Positions 8,846 to 20,012 are shown, counted from the stretch's first letter. The stretch is 64,000 nt of DNA from Ferruginibacter sp. (GCA_028288705.1 JAQBNH010000011.1:95017-159016); one strand, 5' to 3'. Notes: generated by a model from the sequence alone, not told the origin. Made by a program: numbers and translations.

Positions 8846-11821
8846 TTAAACTGTCGGGGTCGTTTTCACCACCGTTTTTGTTGCCGTGGCATGATGCGCA
8901 TCTGCTTCACCTAATGGTTTGTCTTTTGCGAAATCAAGCAATACAGGCGCTCCTACGAAAATAGAAGAGTAAGAACCTGTTACCACACCAATCAGCATCG
9001 CGAAAGCGAAACCACGAGTTACTTCACCACCGAAGATGAACAGGATCAACAGTGTTAAGAACACGGTTAATGAAGTCATGATCGTACGGCTCAGGGTATC
9101 GTTGATCGCACGGTTGATGATCGTTGATTTGGAAGCACCACGCATATCGCGGCTGTATTCCCTTACACGATCAAATACGATCACGGTATCATTCATCGAG
9201 AAACCAATTACCGTAAGGATCGCAGCGATAAAATGCTGATCGATCTCTAATGGGAAAGGCACAATGTTTTTAAAGAAGGAGAATACAATCAGGGTTACCA
9301 ATACGTCATGCAACAGCGTAAAGATCGTACCTACAGAATATCTCCAGTCTTTAAAACGAACGAAGATATAAATGAAGATCGCGAATAAGGCGAACACCGT
9401 TGCTTTGATCGCACCGCGTTTCAGATCATCCGAAATACTTGGCTGGATCGTTTGTGAACTTTGTTTATGTTTTGTGATGAACTGCTCATAAGTAGTACCT
9501 GCTGGTAATACTTTTTTCAGTCCTTCATACAGTTTTGTCTGAACCGCGCTATCCGCGTTTTCCTGGCCGATCAGGTAAGAAGTCGTAATGTTCAAATGCC
9601 TGCTGTCACCAACAGTTTTGATCACCGGGTATTCGTTGAATACTTTATTCAGGTCGTCACGTACTTCGTCATTTTTTACCGGGTTGGCAAATTCAACGGT
9701 ATAACTGCGACCACCTTTAAATTCAACACCTTCATGGAAACCGTTGAAGAAAGAGGCGATACCGAGGATCAATACCAATACAGAAATACCATAAGCCACT
9801 TTACGGAATTCCACGAATTTGAAATTCGCATTCTTAAAGATGCTACGGGAAACGTTCGTGAAATAATTAAAGTGACGATTCTTGTTTGTCCAGAAATCAG
9901 TGATCAGTCTTGAAACAAGAATACCACAGAATAAAGACAATAAGATACCGATGATCTGCGTGGTTGCGAAACCAAGTACCGGGCCTAAACCAAAATATAC
10001 GAGGATGATCGCCGTCAGCAATGAAGTAACGTGGGCATCAATAACCGGGGCCAGCGAACGACGATAACCGTCATGAACTGCCTGCTGGTAATTTTTACCT
10101 TTATTCAATTCATCCTTGATTCTTTCAAAGATGATTACGTTCGTATCCACGGCCATACCGATCGTCAACACCAAACCGGCAATACCGGCTGCAGTTAACG
10201 TAAAGCCCATCGCTGCCAGTACACCAATCGTGAACAGCAGGTTTAAGATCAATGCGATGTTTGCTACCCAGCCACCCGTGTTATAATACACGAGCATCAG
10301 GATAAAGATCACGATAAATGCAAGGGCAAATGCAGTTGCACCGCCTTTTACAGCCTGCTGACCGAGTGTCGGACCAACAACCTGGTCTGCCACGATCTTC
10401 GCAGGAGCATCCAGTTTACCTGATTTTAAAATATTTGCCAGATCCTGTGCTTCTTCTACTGTGAAGCTACCAGAGATCTCAGAGTTACCACCTTCGATAG
10501 CGCCGTTTACATTCGGTGCGCTATATACGATATCATCCAAAGCAATCGCAATCGGGCGGCCAACATTTTTACCTGTTAAGCGTGCCCATGTTTTAGAACC
10601 AACGCTGGTCATCTGCATTTTGATCGCAGCTTTGCCCATTTCATCGTAATCCTGTTTCGCGTCTTCTACGCCATCACCTTCGAGTGGTGCTTTGATAGAA
10701 CCCGGAACAGTTTTCACAACATATAAAGGGAAGAAACGCTGATTGCCTTTCTCTGCTTTCTCTTCAACACCTAATAAGAATTTGGCGTTGGCAGGAAGTG
10801 CAGATTTTACCACATCGTTGTTGATATAGCTAAAGAATTTGCTGGTATCCTGTAAAGCCACATTACCAATCGCTGCTGCAAAAAATTGCTTACCGTTCTT
10901 ATCCGTTTGTACGTCGATCGGGTTGATCACGCGGAAGAAAGGCGCTTCGTTTTGTTTTGCTTTTGTTGTGTCTTTGATCGCAGCTGAATCGAGTGCACTT
11001 ACACCATTCAGGTAGTTATGCAAATTATCGTCTGCTGCTTTTAAAGAAGAAGCCAGTTCATCAATGCGGTAAACTTCCCAGAACTGCAGGTTAGCAGAAG
11101 ACTGTAAATATTTACGCACCCTTTCCGGGTCGTTGATGCCTGCTAACTCTACGTTGATCACCCCACGATTTTCATCCAGGTTAATATTAGGTTGTGCCAC
11201 ACCGAATTTATCGATACGCTTTACCAGGATCTTGTAGGTTTGGTTGATCGCACCTTTCGCAGTAGTTTTTAATTTACTGGTAACGGTGTTATCCCCATCG
11301 CCGATCTTAATGTCTTTACCCGGACCTGCAAATATCGAAGCCATACGGCCCCCACCATTTTGCTGAATGTAGGCATTGCTAAAAAGGTCGATGAAGTTTT
11401 CTTCACTGTTTATCTTTTGCGCCTTTGCTGTTTGGATCGCTTTCAATAAAGAAGGATCAGCAGGGTTGTTGCTTAAAGATTTTAATAAACCTTCCAGGCT
11501 CACATCCATTGTTACGCTGATACCACCTTGCAGATCAAGACCAAGGTTCAGTTCATTTTCTTTACACTTTTGATAAGTGGTGCCTACAATCGGAAAGATC
11601 GGCTTATCCTTTGTACTGTCCAGGATATGCTGCACTTTAGCTTTCACCAATGCGTCTCTTTCATCTGCAGATAAATTTCCGGCGCTGTTCTTCACAGTGC
11701 GCTCAACCTGCGTTTTTACTTTTCCTTCATAACTGCGTACCACCCAGGTGTAAGAGAGTTCCCACAAAGAGATCAGCGTTAAGGCAATGGTAAAAAACCA
11801 AACTAAACCTTTCAGTTTCAT
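8846..11821 (-). CDS. secDF: Protein translocase SecDF fusion protein
   Basis: 991 aa; GLDLQGGISVTMDVSLE, GMAVDTNVIIFERIKDEL, GFSMNDTVIVFDRVRE; SecD and SecF halves fused. Confidence 0.96.
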   Translation of the reverse strand: MKLKGLVWFFTIALTLISLWELSYTWVVRSYEGKVKTQVERTVKNSAGNLSADERDALVKAKVQHILDSTKDKPIFPIVGTTYQKCKENELNLGLDLQGGISVTMDVSLEGLLKSLSNNPADPSLLKAIQTAKAQKINSEENFIDLFSNAYIQQNGGGRMASIFAGPGKDIKIGDGDNTVTSKLKTTAKGAINQTYKILVKRIDKFGVAQPNINLDENRGVINVELAGINDPERVRKYLQSSANLQFWEVYRIDELASSLKAADDNLHNYLNGVSALDSAAIKDTTKAKQNEAPFFRVINPIDVQTDKNGKQFFAAAIGNVALQDTSKFFSYINNDVVKSALPANAKFLLGVEEKAEKGNQRFFPLYVVKTVPGSIKAPLEGDGVEDAKQDYDEMGKAAIKMQMTSVGSKTWARLTGKNVGRPIAIALDDIVYSAPNVNGAIEGGNSEISGSFTVEEAQDLANILKSGKLDAPAKIVADQVVGPTLGQQAVKGGATAFALAFIVIFILMLVYYNTGGWVANIALILNLLFTIGVLAAMGFTLTAAGIAGLVLTIGMAVDTNVIIFERIKDELNKGKNYQQAVHDGYRRSLAPVIDAHVTSLLTAIILVYFGLGPVLGFATTQIIGILLSLFCGILVSRLITDFWTNKNRHFNYFTNVSRSIFKNANFKFVEFRKVAYGISVLVLILGIASFFNGFHEGVEFKGGRSYTVEFANPVKNDEVRDDLNKVFNEYPVIKTVGDSRHLNITTSYLIGQENADSAVQTKLYEGLKKVLPAGTTYEQFITKHKQSSQTIQPSISDDLKRGAIKATVFALFAIFIYIFVRFKDWRYSVGTIFTLLHDVLVTLIVFSFFKNIVPFPLEIDQHFIAAILTVIGFSMNDTVIVFDRVREYSRDMRGASKSTIINRAINDTLSRTIMTSLTVFLTLLILFIFGGEVTRGFAFAMLIGVVTGSYSSIFVGAPVLLDFAKDKPLGEADAHHATATKTVVKTTPTV

Positions 11822-11947
11822 GTTAATGTACTTTTGTAAGCTGTTTTGATAATTTTTTTCAAGTGTGCAAAGATAGGGGAAAATGCTATTGAAGATAGTT
11901 GCTGGTTTTTTTTAGAATTTTACCCATTTTGCAGTCAAATTTTACGC

Positions 11948-13285
11948 ATGATCGCTGCCCGTTTTCGCATTTTATCTCCTGTAATTCTTATCGTTATGGC
12001 CATCAGTTGTTCCCCCGCCAAAAAGATACCTGCCGCGCCACCTGTGACAACGGTTCCCACCCCGGCCACGCCAACGCCTGTAATTCCGGTTGTAAAAGCA
12101 AATGATGCAGGCGATGTTTTCTTCGAGAATATCTTTAAAAATTACCCCGGTGTTTTCAATGATGTACTGGCTAAACGGCAAGACCTGAATGTTCAGATCA
12201 TCTACACGGAGATCAACCGCGATAAAAATGGTAACCCCAGCTTTCAACAGCATTTTTTCAATAAAAGCAATGCCCGTTATTTCTACCCGGCGTCAACGGT
12301 AAAATTCCCTGTGGCATTATTGGCTTTGCAACGCCTGAATGAACTGGCTGATAAAGGCATCAACCGCAATTCGACGATGATCACGGAAGCTGCGTATGGC
12401 GGGCAGACAGCAGTATACAACGAACCCAACAGCCCGGATGGCCGCCCGACGATTGCGAACTATATTAAGAAGATCTTTTTAGTGAGCGACAACGATGCTT
12501 TCAACCGTTTGTATGAATTTTTAGGACAGGAATACATCAATGATGAATTACATAAAAAAGGTTTCAAAGACGTCGCGATCCAGCATCGCCTGAATATCTT
12601 TTTATCAGAAGATGAGAACCGCCATACGAACCCCATCAATTTTTATGATTCAAATATGCGCTTGTTGTTCGCGCAGCCGATGCAGTTTAATAAAAAGGCT
12701 TTTGCAAAACGTACCGACTCCATCGGTAAAGCACATTATGCCGGCGGGCAACTGGTCAACCGACCGATGGATTTTTCTAAAAAGAACCGCTTGGAATTGC
12801 AGGACCTGAATGCCATGCTCACAGGGCTCATCTTTCCGAACAGTGTGAAACCAAATCAGCGTTTCAATTTAACCGAAGATGATCGTCGCTTCGTGATGCA
12901 GTATATGTCGCAGTTCCCCGGCGAAACGGTTTATCCGGCTTATGATAGTTCTTACCAGGATAGCTATATCAAACACCTGTTATATGGCAATATGCGTGGT
13001 TCCCTGCCGAAGAATATCCGCATCTTCAATAAATCAGGAACTGCTTATGGGCAGTTGGTGGATGCGGCCTACATCGTGGATTATGAAAAGAACATTGAGT
13101 TCATTGTTTCCGCCGCTATTTTATGCAATACCGATAACGTGATGAATGATGACAAATACGATTATGAAACGATCGGCCTGCCGTTTATGAAAAACCTCGG
13201 CAGGGCATTGTATGATTATGAATTAAAAAGAAAAAGAGTTTACCAGCCCGACCTTTCCGTTGTAAAATTCTCCTACGATAAATAA
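11948..13285 (+). CDS. Class A beta-lactamase-like serine hydrolase, secreted/lipoprotein-like
   Basis: SxxK (STVK), SDN (VSDNDAF) and KSG (KSGTAYG) motifs; N-terminal MIAARFRILSPVILIVMAISCSPA signal. Internal ATG preferred over the ORF-track start. Confidence 0.8.
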   Translation: MIAARFRILSPVILIVMAISCSPAKKIPAAPPVTTVPTPATPTPVIPVVKANDAGDVFFENIFKNYPGVFNDVLAKRQDLNVQIIYTEINRDKNGNPSFQQHFFNKSNARYFYPASTVKFPVALLALQRLNELADKGINRNSTMITEAAYGGQTAVYNEPNSPDGRPTIANYIKKIFLVSDNDAFNRLYEFLGQEYINDELHKKGFKDVAIQHRLNIFLSEDENRHTNPINFYDSNMRLLFAQPMQFNKKAFAKRTDSIGKAHYAGGQLVNRPMDFSKKNRLELQDLNAMLTGLIFPNSVKPNQRFNLTEDDRRFVMQYMSQFPGETVYPAYDSSYQDSYIKHLLYGNMRGSLPKNIRIFNKSGTAYGQLVDAAYIVDYEKNIEFIVSAAILCNTDNVMNDDKYDYETIGLPFMKNLGRALYDYELKRKRVYQPDLSVVKFSYDK

Positions 13286-13287
13286 AC

Positions 13288-13295
13288 TACTTTTG
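13288..13295 (+). promoter_or_regulatory. Bacteroidota -7 element (TACTTTTG)
   Basis: TAnnTTTG match 22 nt before the aminotransferase ATG. Confidence 0.45.
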
Positions 13296-13317
13296 TCCAT
13301 TAACAAATTTCGATTGT

Positions 13318-14511
13318 ATGCAGTTGTCTTCTTTACTCACGCGTTTTAATGAACCGGAAACCCTGAAAATGGCCAAGCTCGGCCGCGAACTCCTGGCAAA
13401 GGGAATCGACATTACAGACCTGAGTTTAGGCGAACCGGATTTTGATACGCCGGATCATATTAAAGAAGCCGCGAAAAAAGCGATCGACGATAATTACAGT
13501 CATTATACACCGGTTGCGGGTTACCTCGATCTGCGCCAGGCTGTCTGCGAAAAATTAAAGCGGGATAACGGGTTAGATTACACGCCGGAGCAAATCGTGG
13601 TGAGCACCGGTGCGAAACAAAGCATTGCCAATACCGTTTTAGCGATTGTTGATGCAGGAGATGAAGTGATCATTCCGACACCTTACTGGGTAACGTACAG
13701 CGAGATCGTGAAGCTGGGTGGGGGAACAGTGAAGCTCGTACAAACCACGCTGGACAATGGATACAAGATAACGCCGGAGCAACTCGAAGCTGCGATTACA
13801 GAGAAGACGAGGTTATTTATGTTCTCATCGCCCTGCAACCCGACAGGGGCGGTTTACACGAAAGAAGAATTGTCAGCATTGGTCAAGATATTCGAACAAC
13901 ACCCGCAGGTTTGCATAATGAGTGATGAGATCTATGAGCATATTAATTTCATCGGTGCGCATGAAAGCATCGCACAATTTCCTTCCATCAAAGACCGCGT
14001 GATCGTTATCAACGGGTTGAGCAAAGGCTTCGCGATGACGGGCTGGCGCCTTGGCTATATCGCTGCTTCTGCAGAAATCGCGAAAGCCTGCGATAAGATC
14101 CAGGGGCAATTCACCAGTGCCACCAATTCGATCACCCAACGGGCAGCCATAGCCGCACTAACGGGCGACCTGCGCCCCACGGAAGCAATGGTAGCTGAAT
14201 TTAAAAAACGCCGTGCGAAAGTGATGGAACTCCTGCATGCGATTCCCAATATCGCCTGCAGTGAACCACCGGGCGCTTTCTATGTTTTTCCTGATGTGCA
14301 TCATTACTTCGGCAGGAAAACCCCCGCCGGCGAAACCATTGCTAATGCTGATGAGTTGTGTATGTATTTCTTAAATACAGCGCATGTGTCTGTCGTAACC
14401 GGGAAGGCTTTTGGTGAACCGAATTGTATTCGTGTTTCATTCGCGAATAGCGTGGAGAAGATTGAAGCGGGGTTTAAAAAGATTGCCGATGCGTTGGCAG
14501 AGTTAAAATAG
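13318..14511 (+). CDS. Class I/II PLP-dependent aminotransferase (aspartate aminotransferase-like)
   Basis: LSLGEPDFDTPDHIKEAAKKAID, SSPCNPTGAVY, GLSKGFAMTGWRLGY. Confidence 0.93.
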   Translation: MQLSSLLTRFNEPETLKMAKLGRELLAKGIDITDLSLGEPDFDTPDHIKEAAKKAIDDNYSHYTPVAGYLDLRQAVCEKLKRDNGLDYTPEQIVVSTGAKQSIANTVLAIVDAGDEVIIPTPYWVTYSEIVKLGGGTVKLVQTTLDNGYKITPEQLEAAITEKTRLFMFSSPCNPTGAVYTKEELSALVKIFEQHPQVCIMSDEIYEHINFIGAHESIAQFPSIKDRVIVINGLSKGFAMTGWRLGYIAASAEIAKACDKIQGQFTSATNSITQRAAIAALTGDLRPTEAMVAEFKKRRAKVMELLHAIPNIACSEPPGAFYVFPDVHHYFGRKTPAGETIANADELCMYFLNTAHVSVVTGKAFGEPNCIRVSFANSVEKIEAGFKKIADALAELK

Positions 14512-14544
14512 AAAACGTTTTTCGCAGATACGTCAGGCGCGGAA

Positions 14545-14705
14545 GCGTGCGAAGGAAAATAGATTTCTTGCACGGCAAGAAATTGGGGAAAGGTTTCTCG
14601 CAAAGCGGCGAAGATGCAAATCGCGCGAAGGAAAATAGATTTATTGCACGGCAAGGAATTGGGAAAGAGTTTCCCGCAGAGCACGCAAGGGTGCAAGGGC
14701 GCAAA
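14545..14705. repeat. Two tandem ~76-bp units
   Basis: GCGAAGGAAAATAGATTT at 14549 and 14625, each followed by TTGCACGGCAAG-AATTGGG. Confidence 0.75.
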
Positions 14706-14811
14706 AGGGATCTCTATTGAAAAGTAAAAGTCAAATTTGTTTGTTGCCCCCGTCTGGTCTCCTGACTAACGGGTTCATGATCATAAAATGGGTGGTGAAA
14801 ACAGCAACCAC

Positions 14812-15290
14812 GGCGGTACTTCTTCCTGGCTTCGCGCCTTAGTGGCGAAAAAAAACTCTGTGAAACTCTGAGAAAAACTCTTTTTACTCTGTGGTAAAAC
14901 CTTCTTTCTCTTTTCGCACCTTAGGGGCGAAAAAAAATAGCTTAAGAAGTCGTTGGTCAGGAGACCAGACGGCGGCGTTTGGTAAACAGCATTCCGCGCG
15001 AAAGAAAAAAACTCTTTTTAAACTCTGTGCAAAACTCTGTCTACTCTGTGGTAAACCCTTCTTCCTGTCTTCGCGCCTTAGTGGCGAAAAAAAATAGCTT
15101 AAGAAGTCGTTGGCAGGAGACCAGACGACGACGGCGTTTGGCAAACAGCATCCCGCTGCGAAAGAAAAAAACTTTTTTAAACTCTGTGCAAAACTCTGTC
15201 TCTGTGGTAAACCCTTCTTCCTGTCTTCGCGCCTTAGTGGCAAAAAAAACTCTGTGTCAAACTCCTTTTCCTCTGTGGTAAAACAATGCA
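14812..15290. repeat. Tandem ~157-bp repeats of the CTCTGTGGTAAA / CGCCTTAGTGGCGAAAAA family
   Basis: GTGGTAAA(A/C)CCTTCTT...CCTTAG(T/G)GGCGAAAAAAAATAGCTTAAGAAGTCGTTGG begins near 14891, 15049 and (partial) 15205. Confidence 0.85.
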
Positions 15291-15303
15291 GCTTGCGGCA
15301 TCG

Positions 15304-15900
15304 CTACAATGGATTGATGATCTGCGACAGCAAATGCTCATGAAACGCGATCACCTGCGGGATCAGCAGGGATTGTTCATCATTGATAAACACTGTATCG
15401 CAGCGCCCCAGTTTTTCTGCTTCATCCATCTGCCGTGCCATGCGGGAACGCACTTCTTCTTCAGCAATATGATCCCGATCCATAGAACGCTTTACGCGAA
15501 GTTCCAATGGAGAATTGACGCCGATCACAAGATCGAGGTATTTGTAGGCATCTGTTTCAAAAATCAATGCGGCTTCTTTGATCGCGTAAGGCGCGGTTCG
15601 TGACTGCATCCAGGACTCCGCATCAGCAATGGTTACAGGATGTACAAGGGAATTCAGGAGCGCTAATTTTTCAGGGTCGTTAAAAACTTTCTTAGATAGA
15701 TTCGGCCGTTGGAGCTGGCCTTCATGGTAAGTATCTGCGCCGAAATGCTGGATAATCTTTTCACGCAACACGGCGTTGTCATTCATCAGGCGTTTGGCCG
15801 CATCATCAGCATAGTACACCGGGATGCCCAATACTTCGAATATCTTCGCTACGGTTGTTTTACCGGAACCCATTCCACCCGTAAGGCCAATGCGCAGCAT
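15304..15900 (-). CDS. coaE: Dephospho-CoA kinase
   Basis: MLRIGLTGGMGSGKTTVAKIFEVLGIPVYYADDAAKRLM. Confidence 0.94.
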   Translation of the reverse strand: MLRIGLTGGMGSGKTTVAKIFEVLGIPVYYADDAAKRLMNDNAVLREKIIQHFGADTYHEGQLQRPNLSKKVFNDPEKLALLNSLVHPVTIADAESWMQSRTAPYAIKEAALIFETDAYKYLDLVIGVNSPLELRVKRSMDRDHIAEEEVRSRMARQMDEAEKLGRCDTVFINDEQSLLIPQVIAFHEHLLSQIINPL

Positions 15901-15916
15901 CGTTAAAATTTTAGTC

Positions 15917-15955
15917 AAAAAAAAGCCCGGTAAATCGTTGAAGACATTACCGGGC
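15917..15955 (-). terminator. Intrinsic terminator downstream of yajC
   Basis: GCCCGGTAA / TTACCGGGC 9-bp stem with a T run on the minus strand. Confidence 0.8.
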
Positions 15956-15961
15956 CGGTGA

Positions 15962-16294
15962 TTATTTTGTTGTTGCAGCCGGAACTTTATTTACGTTGGC
16001 TGTCCATTCCATACTGATCGCAGATTTTTCAATTTTGATATAACTGCCCGGGCTGGTTTCGATTTCCATTGTCCCGTCTTCATTGATCTTATTGATCTTA
16101 CCATGAATACCGGCGATCGTTACAACCTTATCGCCTTTTTGCATATCGGTGATGAATTGCTTTTGTTGTTTGGCTTTTTTTGCCTGCGGGCGGATCATAA
16201 AAAAATAAAACACCAGGATCATACCGCCCATCATGAACAGGGTAGTGGTACTGCTGCCTGCCGGCGACTGAAGAAAAATACTTAATAATTGCAT
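15962..16294 (-). CDS. yajC: Preprotein translocase subunit YajC
   Basis: Single N-terminal TM, FYFFMIRPQAKKAKQQKQFITDMQKGDKVVTIAGIHGKI. Confidence 0.93.
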   Translation of the reverse strand: MQLLSIFLQSPAGSSTTTLFMMGGMILVFYFFMIRPQAKKAKQQKQFITDMQKGDKVVTIAGIHGKINKINEDGTMEIETSPGSYIKIEKSAISMEWTANVNKVPAATTK

Positions 16295-16334
16295 GTTGTG
16301 CTGTTTAATAAACGAATGGTTATAAGAATGAAAA

Positions 16335-16778
16335 TTATTTGGCTTTGGCCACAACTTCGCCCGTAAGCATCAGCTGTGGGAAATCAGGACTGGCATTGGA
16401 AGTTACATTCACTTTTTTCTCTGCCTGGCCAACACGGCCTTCACTGTTGAACTTCACTTTAATAAAACCGATCTCACCCGGTAATACAGGCTGCTCGGGC
16501 TTTTCAGGTACCGTACAACCGCAGCTTGCTGTTGCCGTAGCGATCACCAATGGCGCTTTGCCCACGTTCTTAAAACGATAACTGTATTCCACGATCTCGC
16601 CATCGATCACCTTTCCAAAGTTGTAGGCAGAGTCGATGATTTGTACAGTGGTAGGTTCCGCCGATGCCATTTTCGTGGTATCGGTATTGGTTAAAGATGC
16701 CTGCTTGTCTTTGTTGCGTACATCGCAGCTCAGCAAACTTGCGCTGATCAAACCGGTTAAAATAATTGCTTTAAGCAT
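16335..16778 (-). CDS. DUF1573 domain lipoprotein
   Basis: YNFGKVIDGEIVEYSYRFKNVGKAPLVIATATASCGCTVPEKPEQPVLPGEIGFIKVKFNSEGR. Confidence 0.85.
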   Translation of the reverse strand: MLKAIILTGLISASLLSCDVRNKDKQASLTNTDTTKMASAEPTTVQIIDSAYNFGKVIDGEIVEYSYRFKNVGKAPLVIATATASCGCTVPEKPEQPVLPGEIGFIKVKFNSEGRVGQAEKKVNVTSNASPDFPQLMLTGEVVAKAK

Positions 16779-16793
16779 AGTTGTTTTTTTATA

Positions 16794-17726
16794 TTAAATG
16801 GTACTGTCTTTAAAACTGATTTTCTCGATCTTGTTTTCAGCTGTAAGTTCTTTATGAATATTATCTAAAAGGCCGTTCACAAACTGGCCGCTTTGAGGTG
16901 TACTGTATGCCTTCGCGAGATCGATGTATTCGTTGATCGTCACCTTGGTGGGAATCGTTTCAAAATACAGGAATTCGCAAACGCCCATTTGTAAAATGAT
17001 CAGATCCAGCGATGCGATCCTGTCGGCATCCCAGTTCTTTAGTTTAGGTTTGATCAGCGCCAGTGTTTGCTCTGATTTTTCGAGTACGGTCTGCAACAGG
17101 CTTTTCGCAAAGATCCATTTGTCTTTACTTAAAATATCATGAAAGCTTTGTTGTGCCGGTTTGTTTAAAAAATTCAGCACCAGCGTGTACATCATTTCGG
17201 CATCATCGTCCCAGTTGATAAAATGCTCTTCGAGGTGGCTGGTGAAATTATCGTTGGGCAACATCAGGTTGGTAAAGATGAAATCAAGCATGCGCTTTTC
17301 AGATTTCTTATCCCTGGATTGTTCGTCGATGTATTCTTTGTATTCAGGAGAAAGCACGAGTTGCTGGTAAGTCTTTTTCAACAATTCCCTGTCGATGAGC
17401 AGGTGCATCTTCATCTCGTCCACTGCAGATTTAAAACTCACATCTTCCAAAATCTTCCAGAGAATTTCGTTGCCGGCTAACTTGGTGTTGATGGCGAGAT
17501 CTTCTGCTGAAGGGAGATGTTTACTGGCTTTCTGGCGTGCATCTGTCTCGGCATAACGTGCCGTTTCAGTAATAAAATAGATCAGGTAGGTAAAAAGCTG
17601 GCGGCTCTGTTCAATTTTTTTGGTGAGAATTACCAGAGGCTCGCCTGGTTTGGTTTCCCCGCTCACACTATCGATCGTGTAGAGGGTCTGCATCACTTTC
17701 ACACGGATATTTCTTCTGCTAATCAT
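16794..17726 (-). CDS. nusB: Transcription antitermination protein NusB
   Basis: RRNIRVKVMQTLYTID N-terminus and TKVTINEYIDLAKAYSTPQSGQFVNGLLDNIHKEL C-terminus. Confidence 0.93.
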   Translation of the reverse strand: MISRRNIRVKVMQTLYTIDSVSGETKPGEPLVILTKKIEQSRQLFTYLIYFITETARYAETDARQKASKHLPSAEDLAINTKLAGNEILWKILEDVSFKSAVDEMKMHLLIDRELLKKTYQQLVLSPEYKEYIDEQSRDKKSEKRMLDFIFTNLMLPNDNFTSHLEEHFINWDDDAEMMYTLVLNFLNKPAQQSFHDILSKDKWIFAKSLLQTVLEKSEQTLALIKPKLKNWDADRIASLDLIILQMGVCEFLYFETIPTKVTINEYIDLAKAYSTPQSGQFVNGLLDNIHKELTAENKIEKISFKDSTI

Positions 17727-17956
17727 CTCTAAAGAACTTTATTAAGTGGGCAAAATTAAGGTTTTATACGTTGAGGGCTCCTTTTTAGCGTATAAATATT
17801 CGGTAAATGAAAAATTGTCCGACTCTTTTTTAACAAAGCCTGACATACCGTGCGAATCCCTGCCAACTATTCTTTTTACAGGTTTTGGTATGGAATTAGC
17901 CTACATTCGCATACCCAAAAAAAGGGCATATTTTAAACAAATCAAATCATTGAATT

Positions 17957-18238
17957 ATGGCGAAAAAGTTAAACATTACTCCTTTACACGACCGAGTAAT
18001 TGTGCAACCTGCTGCGGCTGAAGAGAAATCTGCCGGAGGAATTATCATTCCTGATACTGCTAAAGAAAAGCCACAACGCGGTGTTGTACTGGCTGCGGGC
18101 CCTGGTAAAAAAGACGATCCTACAACAGTTAAGGCTGGTGATACCGTATTGTATGGTAAATATGCCGGGTCTGAATTAACAGTAGAAGGTATCGAATACC
18201 TGATCATGCGCGAAAGCGATATCCTGGCGATCGTTTAA
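17957..18238 (+). CDS. groES: Co-chaperonin GroES
   Basis: [44 protein letters not shown]. Confidence 0.98.
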   Translation: MAKKLNITPLHDRVIVQPAAAEEKSAGGIIIPDTAKEKPQRGVVLAAGPGKKDDPTTVKAGDTVLYGKYAGSELTVEGIEYLIMRESDILAIV

Positions 18239-18315
18239 TTGCCGCTGCGATAAATAATAACAATCATTCACTTCGCTGGCCGGCATCCGGTTAGCAAAAT
18301 ATCAAATCAAGTTTT

Positions 18316-19950
18316 ATGTCTAAAATGATCTACTTCGATATCGAAGCAAGAAATAAAATGAAGAAAGGCGTGGACACATTGGCCAACGCTGTAAAAGTTA
18401 CCCTTGGTCCAAAAGGCCGTAACGTGGTAATCGAAAAGAAATTTGGTGCTCCACAGGTAACTAAAGATGGTGTTACTGTTGCGAAAGAAATTGAGCTGGA
18501 AGACCCGATCGAAAATATGGGTGCTCAAATGGTGAAAGAAGTGGCGTCTAAAACTGCAGATATCGCAGGTGATGGTACCACTACTGCCACTGTTCTTGCC
18601 CAGTCTATCATCAGCGAAGGCCTGAAAATGGTGGCTGCCGGTGCAAACCCGATGGACCTGAAACGCGGTATCGACAAAGCGGTTACCTTAATCGTTGAGA
18701 ACCTGCGTAGTCAATCCCAGACTGTTGGAAACGACAGCAAAAAGATTCAGCAGGTGGCTACGATCTCTGCCAATAATGACGAAACAATTGGTAAGCTGAT
18801 CGCTGAAGCTTTCGCGAAAGTTGGTAAAGAAGGTGTGATCACTGTTGAAGAAGCGAAAGGAACTGATACTACAGTTGATATCGTAGAAGGTATGCAATTC
18901 GACCGTGGTTATGTGTCTCCCTACTTCGTTACCAACAGCGAAAAAATGCAAACAGAATTGCAGAACCCGTACATCCTGATCTACGATAAGAAGATCTCAG
19001 CAATGAAGGATATTTTAACCATCCTGGAAATGGTGGCTAAAACCGGCCGTCCGTTACTGATCATTTCAGAAGACCTGGAAGGTGAAGCCCTGGCAACACT
19101 GGTGGTAAATAAATTACGTGGTACGATCAAAGTGGCTGCTGTAAAAGCACCGGGCTTTGGTGACCGTCGTAAAGAAATGCTGACAGATATCGCGATCTTA
19201 ACTGCAGGTATCGTTGTGAGCGAAGAACAAGGTTACAAACTGGAGAATGCAGACCTGACTTACTTAGGACAAGCTGCTTCTGTTACCATCGATAAAGACA
19301 ATACAACGATCGTTGGTGGTAAAGGCCAGAAAAAAGATATCACTGCCCGTGTGAATCAAATTAAAGCACAGGTAGAAAACACGACTTCAGATTACGATAA
19401 AGAAAAATTACAGGAACGCCTGGCGAAATTAGCTGGTGGTGTTGCCGTTCTTTATGTAGGTGCTGCTACAGAAGTGGAAATGAAAGAAAAGAAAGACCGT
19501 GTTGATGATGCATTACATGCAACACGTGCAGCGGTGGAAGAAGGCATTGTACCAGGTGGTGGTGTGGCTTATATCCGCGCGATTGCGAGCCTGGATCCGA
19601 AAGTAAAAGGCCAGATCGCAGACGAACAAACTGGTATGCAGATCGTTCGCCGTGCATTGGAAGAACCCATTCGTACGCTGACATCTAATGCAGGAATTGA
19701 TGGTTCTATCGTGATCCAGAAGATTAAAGAAGGCAAAGGCGATTTCGGTTTCAATGCACGTACTGAAGTGTATGAGAACCTGTTTAAAGCCGGTGTTATC
19801 GATCCGACTAAAGTAAGCCGTGTGGCTTTAGAAAATGCTGCATCTATTGCAGGAATGTTGCTGACCACAGAATGTGTGATCGCCGACAAACCTAAAGAAG
19901 AAGCACCGCATTCTCATGGCGCTCCTGATATGGGCGGAATGGGCTACTAA
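18316..19950 (+). CDS. groEL: Chaperonin GroEL
   Basis: [47 protein letters not shown]-terminal GGMGY. Confidence 0.99.
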   Translation: MSKMIYFDIEARNKMKKGVDTLANAVKVTLGPKGRNVVIEKKFGAPQVTKDGVTVAKEIELEDPIENMGAQMVKEVASKTADIAGDGTTTATVLAQSIISEGLKMVAAGANPMDLKRGIDKAVTLIVENLRSQSQTVGNDSKKIQQVATISANNDETIGKLIAEAFAKVGKEGVITVEEAKGTDTTVDIVEGMQFDRGYVSPYFVTNSEKMQTELQNPYILIYDKKISAMKDILTILEMVAKTGRPLLIISEDLEGEALATLVVNKLRGTIKVAAVKAPGFGDRRKEMLTDIAILTAGIVVSEEQGYKLENADLTYLGQAASVTIDKDNTTIVGGKGQKKDITARVNQIKAQVENTTSDYDKEKLQERLAKLAGGVAVLYVGAATEVEMKEKKDRVDDALHATRAAVEEGIVPGGGVAYIRAIASLDPKVKGQIADEQTGMQIVRRALEEPIRTLTSNAGIDGSIVIQKIKEGKGDFGFNARTEVYENLFKAGVIDPTKVSRVALENAASIAGMLLTTECVIADKPKEEAPHSHGAPDMGGMGY

Positions 19951-19977
19951 TAAATAACTTAGCAAAAAGTGGGAGAG

Positions 19978-20012
19978 TCCCCGTTGTGTAACAGCAGCGG
20001 GGATTTTTTTTT
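19978..20012 (+). terminator. Intrinsic terminator after groEL
   Basis: TCCCCGTTG / CAGCGGGGA stem followed by nine T. Confidence 0.8.

Noticed and set aside
14304-15343. Several ORFs on both strands over 14.3-15.3 kb with repeated peptides (SVYSVVNPSSCLRALVAKK etc.)
   Set aside because: They translate the tandem intergenic repeats; internal periodicity comes from the DNA repeat, not protein selection.
17746-17956. Possible CIRCE element upstream of groES
   Set aside because: No TTAGCACTC-N9-GAGTGCTAA match visible.
18688-19889. Minus-strand ORFs inside groEL
   Set aside because: Shadow ORFs of a strongly conserved gene.
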